64,000 nucleotides of DNA from Theristus sp. LFF4_11 (lineage: Eukaryota; Nematoda; Chromadorea; Monhysterida; Xyalidae). Both the position numbers and the translations under genes were made by a program. Of this stretch, positions 1 to 10,704 are shown in pieces. How positions within the stretch are numbered: the stretch's first letter is position 1; every line of letters begins with the position of its first letter. The stretch covers positions 38,032 through 102,031 of the forward strand of contig JASANC010004838.1 of NCBI GenBank assembly GCA_030248135.1. Reading direction: 5' to 3'. The notes beneath the pieces are model-generated. The model had not been told where the DNA came from and made no database searches. It saw nothing but the letters and a program-made list of their open reading frames with translations.

Positions 1-508
1 CAGCGCTAGCGGTGCCAGTCCCGCGGCCCACAAAGCAAAAACTGTCGTTGAACATTTCGAAAGTCTGTTTGCCACTGAATGAACAGCATGAAATGTGTGA
101 GACTATGTGAAGCTTGCAGCTGCATGCAGCAGACTGCCAGTGACACTCGAGCAGTGCAACGGTGTGGTGTTGTGTGGCGACTGCTGCAACACGATGCGGA
201 GCGGAATACCGCATGCCGATTTGGGATAAACAACGCCGCGTCTTTTCGCAAGCGTCCCCTCCCTCCCCGCCGTGTTGCGGCAGCGGCACCATATGCTCCA
301 CCGCACGCACGTGTGCCCGTACAACTGCATGCTGCCAGCATGCCAACATTTTTTTTGCAAGTTCAAAACAAAATTACATGTGTCGTCGTCGGTCATAAAT
401 TTGCGTTGTAATGGTAATGTAATTCCAATTGCCAATTATAGCCGTTGGTGTGGTGACAGAGACTTTGAAGATTGAACAGCAAAAAAAACCTGATTCACAT
501 TTGTGCAG
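1..508. other. no supportable gene; probable intron of the upstream gene
   Basis: I see no convincing coding exon here. Overlapping open frames exist on both strands, but none shows a recognisable domain or a phase-consistent splice partner. The stretch ends in a pyrimidine/AG acceptor at about 501-508 that leads into the first exon I can support. It is probably intronic to the partial gene that follows. Confidence 0.4.
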
Positions 509-2468
509 GCCTGCTGCAAACGCGCACGACGCCGTCGCGCCAATCAGCAGCAGCACTTGCAAGCACAACCATCAAACCAGACGGCGATGGGCATGGGCGG
601 CGCGATTGAATATCGATCGAGAGACCGCAGACTGTCGGGACCGTTCTCGCGGAACCGAAGTCGGGACAGAGACCTGCCTAAACTGGAGACAGGTTAGCTA
701 CGGTCAAACTCCAGTCTAAGCACGTGTTGTAAACGATCGTAAATGGCCAAAATTTTCCATGAGTGTGCGAAGTTGAAATTTCAACTGCTTTCATAACAAT
801 AGAATCCGAAAAGAAGACTAGCACTGAAAAGAGCCACGACCGGCCACACTGTGAGACGACGGCGGCTTTGACGGCGAAGGAAGCTCCGTCACCGAAAAGG
901 CTGAAAGGTTCTGTTTGATAGCAATGAATGCAGTTTTTTCAAGCGACAAATTCGGGAAATAGACAATGTAAAAGGACGTGAAATAAAAATCATTTCAGGA
1001 ATGGCGTTGTTGTACGATCCCAGGGCTACGGACCGAATGAACGAACTGACGCAATCGGTGCGTGAATGTGGGTTTTCAAAACGAAGAGTACCTAACAAAA
1101 ACCAATTGTCAAACCAAAATAATGATGAATGGATATGCGGAATAAAAAAACGAGATGTTGGTTTGATCCAAACAAATTCGGCTTGGGATGTTCGTTGTGA
1201 AAAATCAATCAAACCTGTAAAAAACGGCAGCAGATATTTAATCAGTTCGCGTTGAAAAATTCAGACAGCTTTTTCAGTCTCCAACATCATCAACCGTCAC
1301 GGACAAACGACACAAGACAACCAACGAGGACGTCGACAGAGGCGGTGGTGGACCTTCAGCTCATCATCACGCGAAAAACACACGTCAGTGAAAATCGGGA
1401 CCGTGTGTTGAACAAAAAACTCAGATAATAAAAAATGGTTTTTCATAACAGCAAAGTAAGAATTCAAGTGTTTTTTTCGAGGACAACACGACAGCAAAAA
1501 TACTTTCAGTTCGCGGACCATTTCAAGCGAAACAACGAAAGGGCCGTCGCATCAGCACGAGCGCCAGCACGCGCTCGGCTCGCTCGCCGCCGACGCAACG
1601 CTCGAAAAGCGCCCGAGATCGTGCGCCCCCCGCTCGCGCAGTGTCCAGTCGCGATCGAATGGACATCATGCACAAGCGACGGTGTCTGGTTTTCTTGCGT
1701 TTTTTCGATTCCGATCAATTTCGATTAAAGATCTTGAGATAATTTCAATTTTTTCATGATAAATTAATGCTAAGTCATCTTTTTTCGAACGTCACTGTCA
1801 GGCCGTTCACTCGCATACGACGAGCATCAGCGAGCCAACGTTCGGTGCGGACTGCGCGAGCGCCGAAACCGCTGCCCCGGCCGGTCATACTGTATAGGTC
1901 AGAGCCGTCGCCGCCTCGCGCAGGTTGGGGAATAATAGAAAGTGCTTGTGAACAAACTGTTTGAGGCATTGAGCGTTACCCTGACCTTGAAGACAGTGCA
2001 ACAACAAAGTGCACAATCTTCCGAGTCGGTTTTGACTGGATTAATTGGCTTATGGGACATTGAACATGATCATGTCTGGTGAAACCGAAAATAGCTTAAA
2101 CAGCGGCTGCCAAAATCAGTAAAAAAGCAATGTGTCCAGAGCACTCGCGGGCGCGAGCTGACAAAACGAGCTGACGAGCAGAAACTGATGTTCAATTTCG
2201 TTTTTACGCACAACCACAAGTTCTGAAGTCAAAGATGAAAATAAAATGACACAAATAAAATAAAAATGAAAATAAAAATCCAGGAAAACTGTCGTCGGCA
2301 GCGTTAGCGGAGCCGTGCGACCACCAACAAGCCGACGAGGGCACACTGACGCAGTATGACCGAATCGCTCGCGACGTTCAGAAATTAGCGATCGCGCTTG
2401 ACGATCACTCGGACAGAGGAACTCTGAAAGAGGGCAACTCGATTTCGCTCACTGGAGGCGACGACTGA
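509..2468 (+). CDS. C-terminal exons of an unrecognised Arg/Ser-rich protein (partial)
   Basis: I do not recognise this protein. Six plus-strand segments join with consistent codon phase: 509-692, 999-1057, 1278-1383, 1510-1681, 1802-1923 and 2302-2468, ending at TGA. The first encodes an Arg-Asp-Ser-rich stretch (EYRSRDRRLSGPFSRNRSRD), the second YDPRATDRMNELTQS, and the fourth and fifth are dense in Arg, Ser and Pro. The last ends with an acidic, possibly helical tail (YDRIARDVQKLAIALDDHSD). The donors are GTTAGC, GTGCGT, GTCAGT, GTGTCT and GTTGGG, and the acceptors are all CAG. Low complexity means composition could mimic coding, but five phase matches in a row are unlikely by chance. The start of the gene lies outside the window. 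It could be a cytoskeletal or signalling scaffold with a disordered tail, or an SR-like protein; the sequence does not decide. Confidence 0.5.
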
Positions 2469-3285
2469 GAATGCTTCCCTCCCTTTCATCCTTCACTTAT
2501 CGTCGGACATGCCCAATGTACATTTCTGATGTCAAATAACTGCCCCATTAACACATTACCAGTAAGAAAACGAGATAAACATCATAACAAAATTCGATGA
2601 TTACGGACTTGACTAACCTGGACGACATTACTCACCTGAAATGTTTTTATCATATGATCGTGACTCAACATGATTTGGTGATCATTGATTTTGGCTTTAC
2701 CAAATTCATTCTAATTCAACTGTAAGATGCGTGTACTGATGTAAATATTATCCTGAGTTTTTCCAATTTATTATTATAACCCATCCCACGCCACGCTGCG
2801 GTGCGGTCACAGTGTCATGTAAATTTTTTTTTAAACCTGCCACGGTCACCGTACGCCTTATTGGGTACTGACTGATCCTGATCCTGAGGTGCTTTTTGGT
2901 TAATATCATCTTTCACCTCAGAAGGAATAAGAATCCCAATCAAGAGCTTTTATATGCGTCTTCCGCATTTTTAGACAATTACGATAACACTCTGTTTCTG
3001 TGGTAAGAAAACTCTCGCCAAAAAATAGTTTCCGGCCTTCAGATTTTCGGTAAATTTATTTTTTGTTTTGGGGATTGGGGGGGTCACTTTTTTCGAACGC
3101 TATCCAACCGAAATCCAAATCCAAACAAGCCTTTCGTGTTAAATTTTATGTTATTTCTCATTGCTCCTTTTTGAATTGCAGCGGATTTGTTAAGAAAAGT
3201 CAAAAGTCGTCTTTTTTGTTTTGTTTGAAAAAAAATATTTGAATAAAACCAAAACAACCCCAAACCCTGCAGTCAAAACAAAGTC
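2469..3285. other. intergenic spacer with a TIR remnant
   Basis: No gene is visible between the upstream stop codon and the DBR1 start. At about 2949-2984 the sequence CTTTTATATGCGTCTTCCGC followed by ATTTTTAGACAATTA closely matches the terminus of the TIR element at 50107-51128, so a fragment of that family lies here. The final 100 bp are T-rich and presumably hold the DBR1 promoter or a leader acceptor (CTGCAG at about 3268). Confidence 0.5.
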
Positions 3286-6200
3286 ATGAGGGGTCGCCAT
3301 TTGAACATTGCGATTGCCGGTTGTTCGCACGGCGAGATGGACAGAATTTACGCAAAGATAGCTGAAGAAGAACAGCGGCGGCAAGTGCGGGTCGACCTGT
3401 TGATTTGCTGCGGCGATTTTCAAGTGGGTCAGATTTTTTCGTGTTCGTACATCTGGGTCTGGGAAAAAATAATCAAATAGCTTGATGCAGCAACGGCATG
3501 TCAGAATGAATTTTTTAGGTTTTCTGCCTTTTCGGCTGAAGAACGATGACGCCATTCATGTTTTGTTTTTGTTTTGATGGCCGTTCATAATTTCAATTTT
3601 CACTGATTTCAGTCGGTGCGCAATCACTGCGATCTGAAATGCATGGCGTGCCCGCCAAAATATCGCCATTTAATGACGTTTCACAAGTATTATTCTGGTG
3701 AAACCGTCGCTCCGGTGCTGACGCTGTTCGTCGGCGGCAATCATGAGGCGTCGAATTATCTCACCGAGCTGCCATATGGCGGTTGGGTCGCGAAAAACAT
3801 CTACTACCTCGGTTTCGCGAACGTTGTCAGGTGCGCGAGAAAAGTTTTGTGGTGTTGTTTCACGAATTTTTGCTGATTGGATCAGTTTGTGTTTTGTTTA
3901 CTTTCATATTTCATAGCATACTTCTTTCCCGGTCACAGATTCGGCAAACTGCGCATACTGGGCTTGACGGGCATCTACAACGGCCGGAACTACCAAAAGG
4001 GTCACTTTGAGTGTCCGCCGTTCACCGAGGATACGAAACGTTCATTTTACCACGTTCGCAACGTCGACGTGTTTCGTTTGCGGCAACTTGCAAAGTGTGG
4101 CGACCGAACGACGCCCGTTGTGGACATCGGCTTCAGCCATGATTGGCCTCGTGGCATCACCGAGTATGGCGACAAACAGCAGCTCTTTCGGTTCAAGCAG
4201 CATTTGCAGGTGAAAGTTGTTGGTTTTTTGGCAAGATGAAAAGCTTTTGGCAAGAGGCTGTCCACGATGAATGATAGCCAACAGTGCGCGAGCGTGATTG
4301 TTCATTTAAGGCGCATTCATGAAGCAGTATTTGGTGACGCGTGGCTGTGTGAAAACATAGCTACGCGGTCACTAAATACTGCTTCATGAATGCCCCTTTA
4401 GCTGTTTGAAGAGCTGCATTTGAATGTGGTGACAATTGTGCACTGCATTGTTCTTGTGTCTGAGACACTGTCCTCAGGCACTGCTAATTGATTAGCGAAG
4501 TCTGTCTTCACGGTTTTTTACCTGGTAGAAAACCGTGTTTTGTAGCTCCGTGAAATCCGAGTTTGTTTTGCAGCTTTCCGAACTCCAAAGGAACCATTCC
4601 AGTAAGAGGGAGCCATCATGCAGATGGATTACTGCGCGAGCATCCCGTGAGCGAACGCTCTCGCCACGAGACAAAAAAAAACGCTAAAAATGCAAAAAAA
4701 CTGTAATTTCTCTCTGACAAAAAAACCAAACAGGCGGACGCCGAAAGCGGCCAGCTCGGTAATCCGGCGACGATGGAGCTGATCCGTGAGCTCCGGCCGC
4801 GTCACTGGTTCAGCGCCCATCTGCACTGTCGATTCACCGCAACTGTGCCGCATCGCGTCGCGCAGAACCGTCCGGAAACAGCGAATGAGCGAGCAGCTCC
4901 GGCAACGTCGACCGCAGACGAGGCGAATGCCACGGAATTCCTGGCGCTCGACAAACCGCACGACAATCCGCGGCGGCGTTTCGTCGAACTGCTGCAGGTG
5001 CACTCGCCGGCGTTGGGCGACGATGATGAAATACTGCTGGAGTATGATGCGGAATGGCTCGCCATACTGCGGTCTACCGATCATCTGACGAATTTGAGGC
5101 CGAACGTATGTGTGCTGGTTTTTTTTTCGGACGGTTTTCGCGGTTTTCATTGATTGAGCTGGCTGAGAGACAACGTTGGTTTCACGGGTTGAGCACGAAT
5201 CCAACATCAGCCATAGCGAATCAGCGAGTTCCTTACGATTTACTGTTGCGACTGCAGAGTGTGTTCTCATGCGATCTTCTGGATATCAAGGGGGATTTCG
5301 TTTTTTTTTGTGCGTATGCCGTACGCACGGACGCGACACTGAAAAACGTGGCCACGCAGGTTAGAAATCGTGTCGTGTGTGCTATCTTAATGCATTACGG
5401 ACACGATTAGTTTGCGTACGGGATTTAGAACGACGTCTGTGCGTACGGACGAAAAACTAAATGATGTTTTTCGCCTTAACAGTCGATTGGTCGCACCAAA
5501 TTTAATCAGTGCATCAGTCCGCGTATGTCTACTTTCACCGAATCAATTCTCGACAATCGTTTCCCAGGTGTCCTACATGCCGGGGCCGAGCGGCGGTCGA
5601 GCGAACGGCGACCGCTACAATTTCCATCCAACGGCGGAGGAGCTGTCGGCAATCGACCGACTCTTCGACGGTGATCTCAGAATTCCGGAGAATTTCCAGC
5701 CGACGGCACCGGCGCATCGCCCGACGGACACGCCCAGCAACACGCCGGCCCCCCTGTATTACGCCAATCCGCAGACGGGCGAATTCGCGTCGAAACTCGG
5801 CATCGTCGACGTCAATCGAGAGCTGTGCTCAGCGACCGACCCGATGTGCGTCGGTGTGCCCGTGAACGGGAGGCCGCCGTTGAATGGTCGGTTGCGTTGG
5901 TTGGCTGGAGTCGCGTTTTTGGTGATGGTGATTGTTCGGAATGGCGTGTTCTTCTGGGGAATGGTGGACGCTATAATTAGAATCCAGGTTACTGCCGATT
6001 GCCTGGCAGTTTCTTGGTCTGAGAAGACACGCTCGAATATCTGGTGACCAATGAATTGGGTTACCGCGAGACGAGACAGGCACGATTCCACGAGAGGTGA
6101 CTGGGGCCCTTGTGGTCGTTGTAACCGTAATCAACACAAGTTCCATCAACCAATCGCATTTTCTCGCGCAGTCCAACCGTCTGATTGCGCTGGTGGCATC

Positions 6201-6482
6201 TCAACAAACCCGGACCGGATCGATCTGGACGACGACGACGCGTTCAACAACGATCCAAATTTGGATTTCGTCATCGACAATCGTCCAAGCGCTTCGTATC
6301 GAACGGAAGAGCGTTTCGTCGCACCGCCTTTGTTGAAACGATCGATTGAAGAAGACTCTGGAAAGGAATCAATCGAAGCGGACAGGAAAGAGACTGATAA
6401 TACTGGCGAGAGTGGCGGTGGTGTGCTGAGTAAAATGAAACGGAGGAATGTGGCGATGTATACGACGAGTGAGGATGACTGA
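3286..6482 (+). CDS. DBR1: RNA lariat debranching enzyme
   Basis: This enzyme hydrolyses the 2'-5' branch bond of excised intron lariats in the nucleus. Exons: 3286-3423, 3613-3830, 3939-4209, 4734-5105, 5568 to 5853 or 5886 (two possible donors), and 6172-6482, giving about 531-542 aa against 544 in human. The N-terminus carries the metallophosphoesterase motifs: AGCSHGEMD (the Cys in place of Asp is typical of Dbr1), [23 protein letters not shown] and [21 protein letters not shown] and [10 protein letters not shown] are also family signatures. The C-terminal domain continues with [22 protein letters not shown] and [12 protein letters not shown]. The end is acidic, then [16 protein letters not shown], like the basic tail of the family. 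A polyadenylation signal AATAAA lies at 6664-6669. The only uncertain border is the fifth donor. Confidence 0.96.
4306..4400. mobile_element. palindromic MITE, TTAA-flanked type, copy 1 (DBR1 intron 3)
   Basis: A roughly 90-bp near-palindrome: GGCGCATTCATGAAGCAG on the left and CTGCTTCATGAATGCCCC on the right, with a short inner stem (GTGACGCGTGGCTGTG / CATAGCTACGCGGTCAC). The left end abuts TTAA and the right end TTTA. A close relative at 55329-55411 is bounded by TTAA on both sides, which suggests piggyBac-type integration, although no transposase is present. Confidence 0.7.
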
Positions 6483-7016
6483 TTGTTGTTATTATTGATG
6501 GAGTTTGCTTTTGGATTTGTGAAATTGCACGTGCATAGTTGTCTGAATTTAGTTTTTGTTTTTTGATTTTGACTCTGTTTGTTATATACCTGTTAGACGG
6601 GTTGTTTGTTAGTTTTATGCCTGCTAGATGGGTGCTTACGTTGAAAGAATGATTGTTGTTTCGAATAAAAAGGTTTTTGGAAGCTACATCAGGCAGAGCA
6701 GTCTGTTTATTTGTTCAGTTGAACCGGTGGACTTTTAATCCGGTCTGCATGACATTCTCATGTTGTTTTGATATCTCCGTTTTTTTGTTTCCGCCACTGT
6801 GAGAGCAACCAAAATGTGCAACGTGTGTGCCAAAATGTCTATTCTTTAAAAAGTATGCCGGTTTTGTGAACAAACCCATTTCAAATCACAATGTTCAAGG
6901 CAACTCATAATGGGATCGTATCGTTCATGAATGCATAACTTATGTTTTCTCGTTGATTTGATGCTTGTTGTTGCCATAGAACGGCGTATCCAAGAGGCCG
7001 TTGCTGCGTGCACTGA
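6483..7016. other. DBR1 3' UTR and spacer to the RRM gene
   Basis: It contains the DBR1 3' UTR with AATAAA at 6664-6669. About 310 bp further is a splice-type acceptor (TTGTTGTTGCCATAG at about 6966-6980), 36 bases before the ATG of the RRM gene. No other coding signal is visible. Confidence 0.5.
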
Positions 7017-9156
7017 ATGAGTGCAGCTGGTAGCAGCACCGCAAAGCGAACGCTGCTCTATGTTGGCAATATCCATCCGGCGACAACAGAGTTCGTTTTC
7101 GTTTCGTAATTTGTTTGTGGCGTTTTCTTTCTTTATGAAAACTTGTTTAGCGCTTGATTACTTTTTTGGCTGAAATGTGGCGGAATAGCTGTTTTTGAGT
7201 TCGAGTTTGAGTCCTCCATTGACCTTTACCGGAACATGTTTCATTTTCACAATGAGAATCTATTAAAGCAGGCACAGCACAAACTGTGCCTAACTCTGTC
7301 TAACGCGCTGATTTGGTGCACCAAGCTGGCTGGACCAATCCAATCAGCGGGCGAAATTCAACAGCAGCCAATCAGCTGACTGATGATTCAGAATTCCCAT
7401 GATTTGCAGTTCACATTTTCGACCACAACAGTTCGGTAAAAAAAGCACGAGACAGTTTTTTTAAAATTCAGATTCCAACTGTTGCGTCTCTGTCGTGCGC
7501 ACGGCGACGTCGCCGAGTTCCGGTTGATCGTCGCTCCGAAATCACGACAAAACTCGAAAACGAAAAACTCACCATCCGCGATCGCCGTCGCTCATCGTCA
7601 TCGTTCGTGCTGCTGCGCGTTCGTTGGCATGCAAACGGAGTTGCAGGCCGCCAGTTTGCTGGAAGCGCTGAATCAAACCGAGCTACACGGGCGAACGCTC
7701 AGGGCCGCCTGGGCACGCCACGATAACGTTCGGGTTTGATCTATTTTCTCGTCTTGCTCGGTTGATGCGGTTTATTTTTACCAAAGGCAGACGAGATCAG
7801 AATTGAATTTGCGAGCCAGCTCGCGCTTAATGAAAAATTCGGAAAATCGAAAAATTATTACTGAACTGAAACGTGTGCTGATTGGCTCGAAGCATGGTGC
7901 TCGGATTGGTTATTTATCGCACGTTAAGATTGGTTATTGAGACGACACAGCTAATTGAAGCGCAGTGAATCAACCAGTCATCTGAAAAACAAACAAACGT
8001 TATTTTAATAAATATCTAAATCGGAGAAATACCGTATTACCTCTATTAAACCCCCCCCCAAAATTACACCCCCCCCCAAAAATAACCCCCCACCCCCTCG
8101 ACAAGTTTCCAAATAATCCCCTCCCCCAAAAATAAACCCCCATGGGGGTTTATTAGAAACCTGTTTGAAACACATACCTAGCGAATTCAGTGGCTGAATG
8201 CAGTGACATTGGTGAAATTGTGCTACCAAAGGCCCCAAAGGGATGAGTTGGCGGTAATTTCATTACAAAAGGCTGTTACCAAAGGAAATCTCTGTGAAAA
8301 GTAGAAGTTTCTGCGACTTCCTTCCTGCCATGGAAGGTATTTTTGCCATTTTGCCCACCCCTAAAAATGGTTTCCAAATAACCCCCCCCCCAAAATAATC
8401 CCCCCCCCAAAAATAAACCCCCACCCCCAGAAGTCGCTGAAGAAATAAACCCCCATGGGGGTTTAATAGAGGTAATACGGTATAGTTTTGTCAAAAAACG
8501 TTTAGGATTCATCTGAAACCGAATCTCCATCCGTTCTACCGCCACCAGCAGTGATGTCGCTCAAGAAACCTGCACCGGTCGAGTTGACTGATGCGCAGTG
8601 CGTTTTTTTTATTTTAATGATCTTACTTTTTTTACCAATGTTGTGCCATTAAGTGAGCGGTTCTATTTGCAAGCGATTTCATTGTTCGGGAAAAGTGAGA
8701 GAACAAGAAAGAAGTGAATAGAAACGAAGTGTACGCCAGCTGATTGGCTGCGTTGTGCCGGTTACACGACCAATCAGGTTGATGGTCAGTTCAAATTTAA
8801 CCAATCAGCACAATGGCCAGTTGAAATACAACCAATCACTGTGACGATTTGTCCAAATGCAGGCAATCAGCTCAGCACAATGGCCAGTTCAAATATGGCC
8901 AATACGCGGGAAACGAATGCGTGAACGACATTTCAGACGCGCCGCGATGATCAAGCGAATCGAGCGCGTATTGCGAGAATCGGATTTTGATTTTCCAACC
9001 GTCGACGAAACGGAGGTGACACGCGTCATTACGCCCGGCGGGGGCGCAAACTCGCCGCAGCCCACGGCCCGGACGGTTGCGGTGTCACCGACGAGGAAAC
9101 GAACACAGACGGCTGCTGGTAATGCTGGATTGTCGGTGAAGTCAAAGCGACAATGA
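7017..9156 (+). CDS. RBM18: RRM protein, RBM18-like
   Basis: Four exons join in phase: 7017-7090, 7472-7733, 8506-8597 and 8937-9156, giving about 215 aa (human RBM18 has 190). The first exon begins ATG-AGT-GCA and holds the RNP2 strand LLYVGNIHPATTE. The second continues FQLLRLCRAHGDVAEFRLI, then an unusually long basic loop, then the RNP1-like CCCAFVGMQTELQAA and LEALNQTELHGRTLRAAWAR. Order and spacing resemble RBM18 (LWIGNLDPKITEYHLLKLL, then RWAHA). The last exons give TDAQRAAMIKRIERVLRESD followed by FDFP, comparable to the RBM18 C-terminal helix. RNP1 lacks the usual aromatic at one position. Family identity rests on memory; another single-RRM protein is possible. Intron 2 carries a MITE, and a hAT element sits 46 bp after the stop codon. 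Confidence 0.68.
8034..8481. mobile_element. MITE with CCGTATTACC terminal inverted repeats, copy 1
   Basis: An element of about 450 bp whose ends read CCGTATTACCTCTATTAAAC and GTTTAATAGAGGTAATACGG, each next to TA, so a TA target duplication is likely. Just inside the termini are long C/G homopolymer runs mixed with AAAATAA, and CCCCATGGGGG palindromes. The core (from ACCTGTTTGAAACACATACC to TTTTGCCATTTTGCCCACCC) is shared with the copy at 15018-15456, which lies in the opposite orientation. No coding capacity. It occupies intron 2 of the RRM gene. Confidence 0.85.
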
Positions 9157-9202
9157 AGAGCTGTTGATTTGATCTTGCGGTTTTTTTGCATTTATTCATG
9201 AG

Positions 9203-10696
9203 TAGGGATGGATCCGGCAAATTTGCCGGAATCCGGGCCGGATCCGGCAAAAGCCCATTCCGGCCGGGCCGGATCCGGCAAAAATTGCCGGAATCCGGAC
9301 CGGAATGGCCTTTTTATGTCTAAAAAACATATACGCACATTTCATCGCTTCTTCATCACATTTTTAGCATAAAACAGCACTGACACAGAAACAAAGTCAG
9401 CAAGACACAGCACGTGAACCAACCAAAAATTACAACAACAACAATTGACAAAATTCACATCGCATAGGGATAATCAAGTGCTGGCAACACTCCATTCAGA
9501 AACATGACCTTTTCGGCGTTCTCAGTTGACAGACGAGATCGGCTGTACACAAACACCTGCCTGGCTTCAGAGAACATTCGTTCGCTTGCCACGCTTGTTG
9601 GTAGCGGTGCCAGGTATCTGCGCGCGATTGTCGATAGTTTGGGGTATTTAGACGAGTTCAGCCGCCAAAAGTCTAGCATTAGATCACTTTTGTCCGGTTC
9701 GTCGATAAAAACATCCGACTCGTACATATTCATTTCGTCGCGCAGTTCGTCTTCGAGACTGGATTCGCCTGACGGGTTGCGCGGTCGCGCAGCGTGAAAC
9801 TCGATGCCTCCGTAGAGGCCAGTCGATTTCTTTTTTGGTTCGGGCTCGCGTTCACTTTCGTTATCGTCGTTGTTCGCGATCTCGGATGTATCGTCGCAGT
9901 TTGTGGGCGTCTCCGGTCGTTTCAAGATTTTCTTTGCAATGTGAAGTAGTTCACAACGAATCGCGCCTTCATTTTCGAAGATGACTGCAGTATTCTTGAA
10001 TCGCGGATCAACGTACGTGGCCATGATGTTGGATTCGTTGTGGAAACGCGCACGGAAGCGTGTGTCGATGCTGGTCAGCAGCGTTTTTTTCGTCGTACCA
10101 ATGCCACTCGCATCGACTTGTTCGATGCGCTGCTTCAGTGCGCAAACGGCGGGCAACACCATTGAAATGGATTCGTCGTCTCGTGGATTCGTCGTTGGGG
10201 TTGTTTATCGGGTTTTAGGGGATCACGGCACCCCCGCACACCCATGGTAACACACGTCGCTAAAATCGCTGATGTTCTGGGGCTCACAAAAAAATCAACT
10301 GTTTGACAGCTACTGACCAACGAAGATGGCTGATTTCAAAAAAACTGCTATTGTTCATCAACAACGTCGGCCAAAAGCTGACAGCCACGTTTTTTAAAAT
10401 GGACGATGCTGCACACAAGTTTACCACTCTTTTACCATTTACCATTGAACGGAACACTAAACTAAAGAAACGCTCACTGATCACGTGTCAAATGCACAAC
10501 AACAAAACCAACAAAGCACCGAAACAAATTTGTCAAACCATTGAACAGCTCTGAAACGGAGGAATCAACTGGTTAATTCGCGGGTCTCGGCCATTCCGGC
10601 CGGATCCGGCAAAATTGCGCCGGAATCCGGACCGGATCCGGATCCAATTTTAGGCGCCGGAATCCGGAATCCGGACCGGAACCGGCTCCATCCCTA
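9203..10696 (-). mobile_element. hAT transposon, internally shortened, copy 1
   Basis: A 1494-bp element with terminal repeats TAGGGATGGATCC / GGCTCCATCCCTA, flanked by a perfect 8-bp direct repeat TTCATGAG (9195-9202 and 10697-10704), the target-site length expected of hAT elements. Both ends carry arrays of GGATCCGGC / GCCGGAATCC motifs, probably subterminal transposase-binding repeats. The only long frame encodes the C-terminal part of a transposase. The N-terminal BED-type finger and most of the catalytic domain are absent, so this copy cannot be autonomous. Confidence 0.93.
9455..10162 (-). CDS. hAT transposase, C-terminal fragment with hATC dimerisation domain
   Basis: An open frame of 235 codons. 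The N-terminal part, with [20 protein letters not shown] and [13 protein letters not shown], resembles the end of the RNase H-like core. An acidic and basic linker follows. Residues from about 168 on ([40 protein letters not shown], then [16 protein letters not shown]) form the hATC dimerisation domain, in which the Trp and the SER-F motif are conserved. Full hAT transposases are usually about 600-700 aa, so this is a remnant. The first Met is arbitrary. The frame remains open in this copy, unlike the relative at 13.8-14.3 kb. Confidence 0.88.
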   Translation of the reverse strand: MVLPAVCALKQRIEQVDASGIGTTKKTLLTSIDTRFRARFHNESNIMATYVDPRFKNTAVIFENEGAIRCELLHIAKKILKRPETPTNCDDTSEIANNDDNESEREPEPKKKSTGLYGGIEFHAARPRNPSGESSLEDELRDEMNMYESDVFIDEPDKSDLMLDFWRLNSSKYPKLSTIARRYLAPLPTSVASERMFSEARQVFVYSRSRLSTENAEKVMFLNGVLPALDYPYAM

Positions 10697-10704
10697 TTCA
10701 TGAG

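Noticed and set aside
4629..5270. 213-codon minus-strand ORF
   Set aside because: A shadow of DBR1 exon 4 on the opposite strand. The plus-strand reading matches DBR1 closely.
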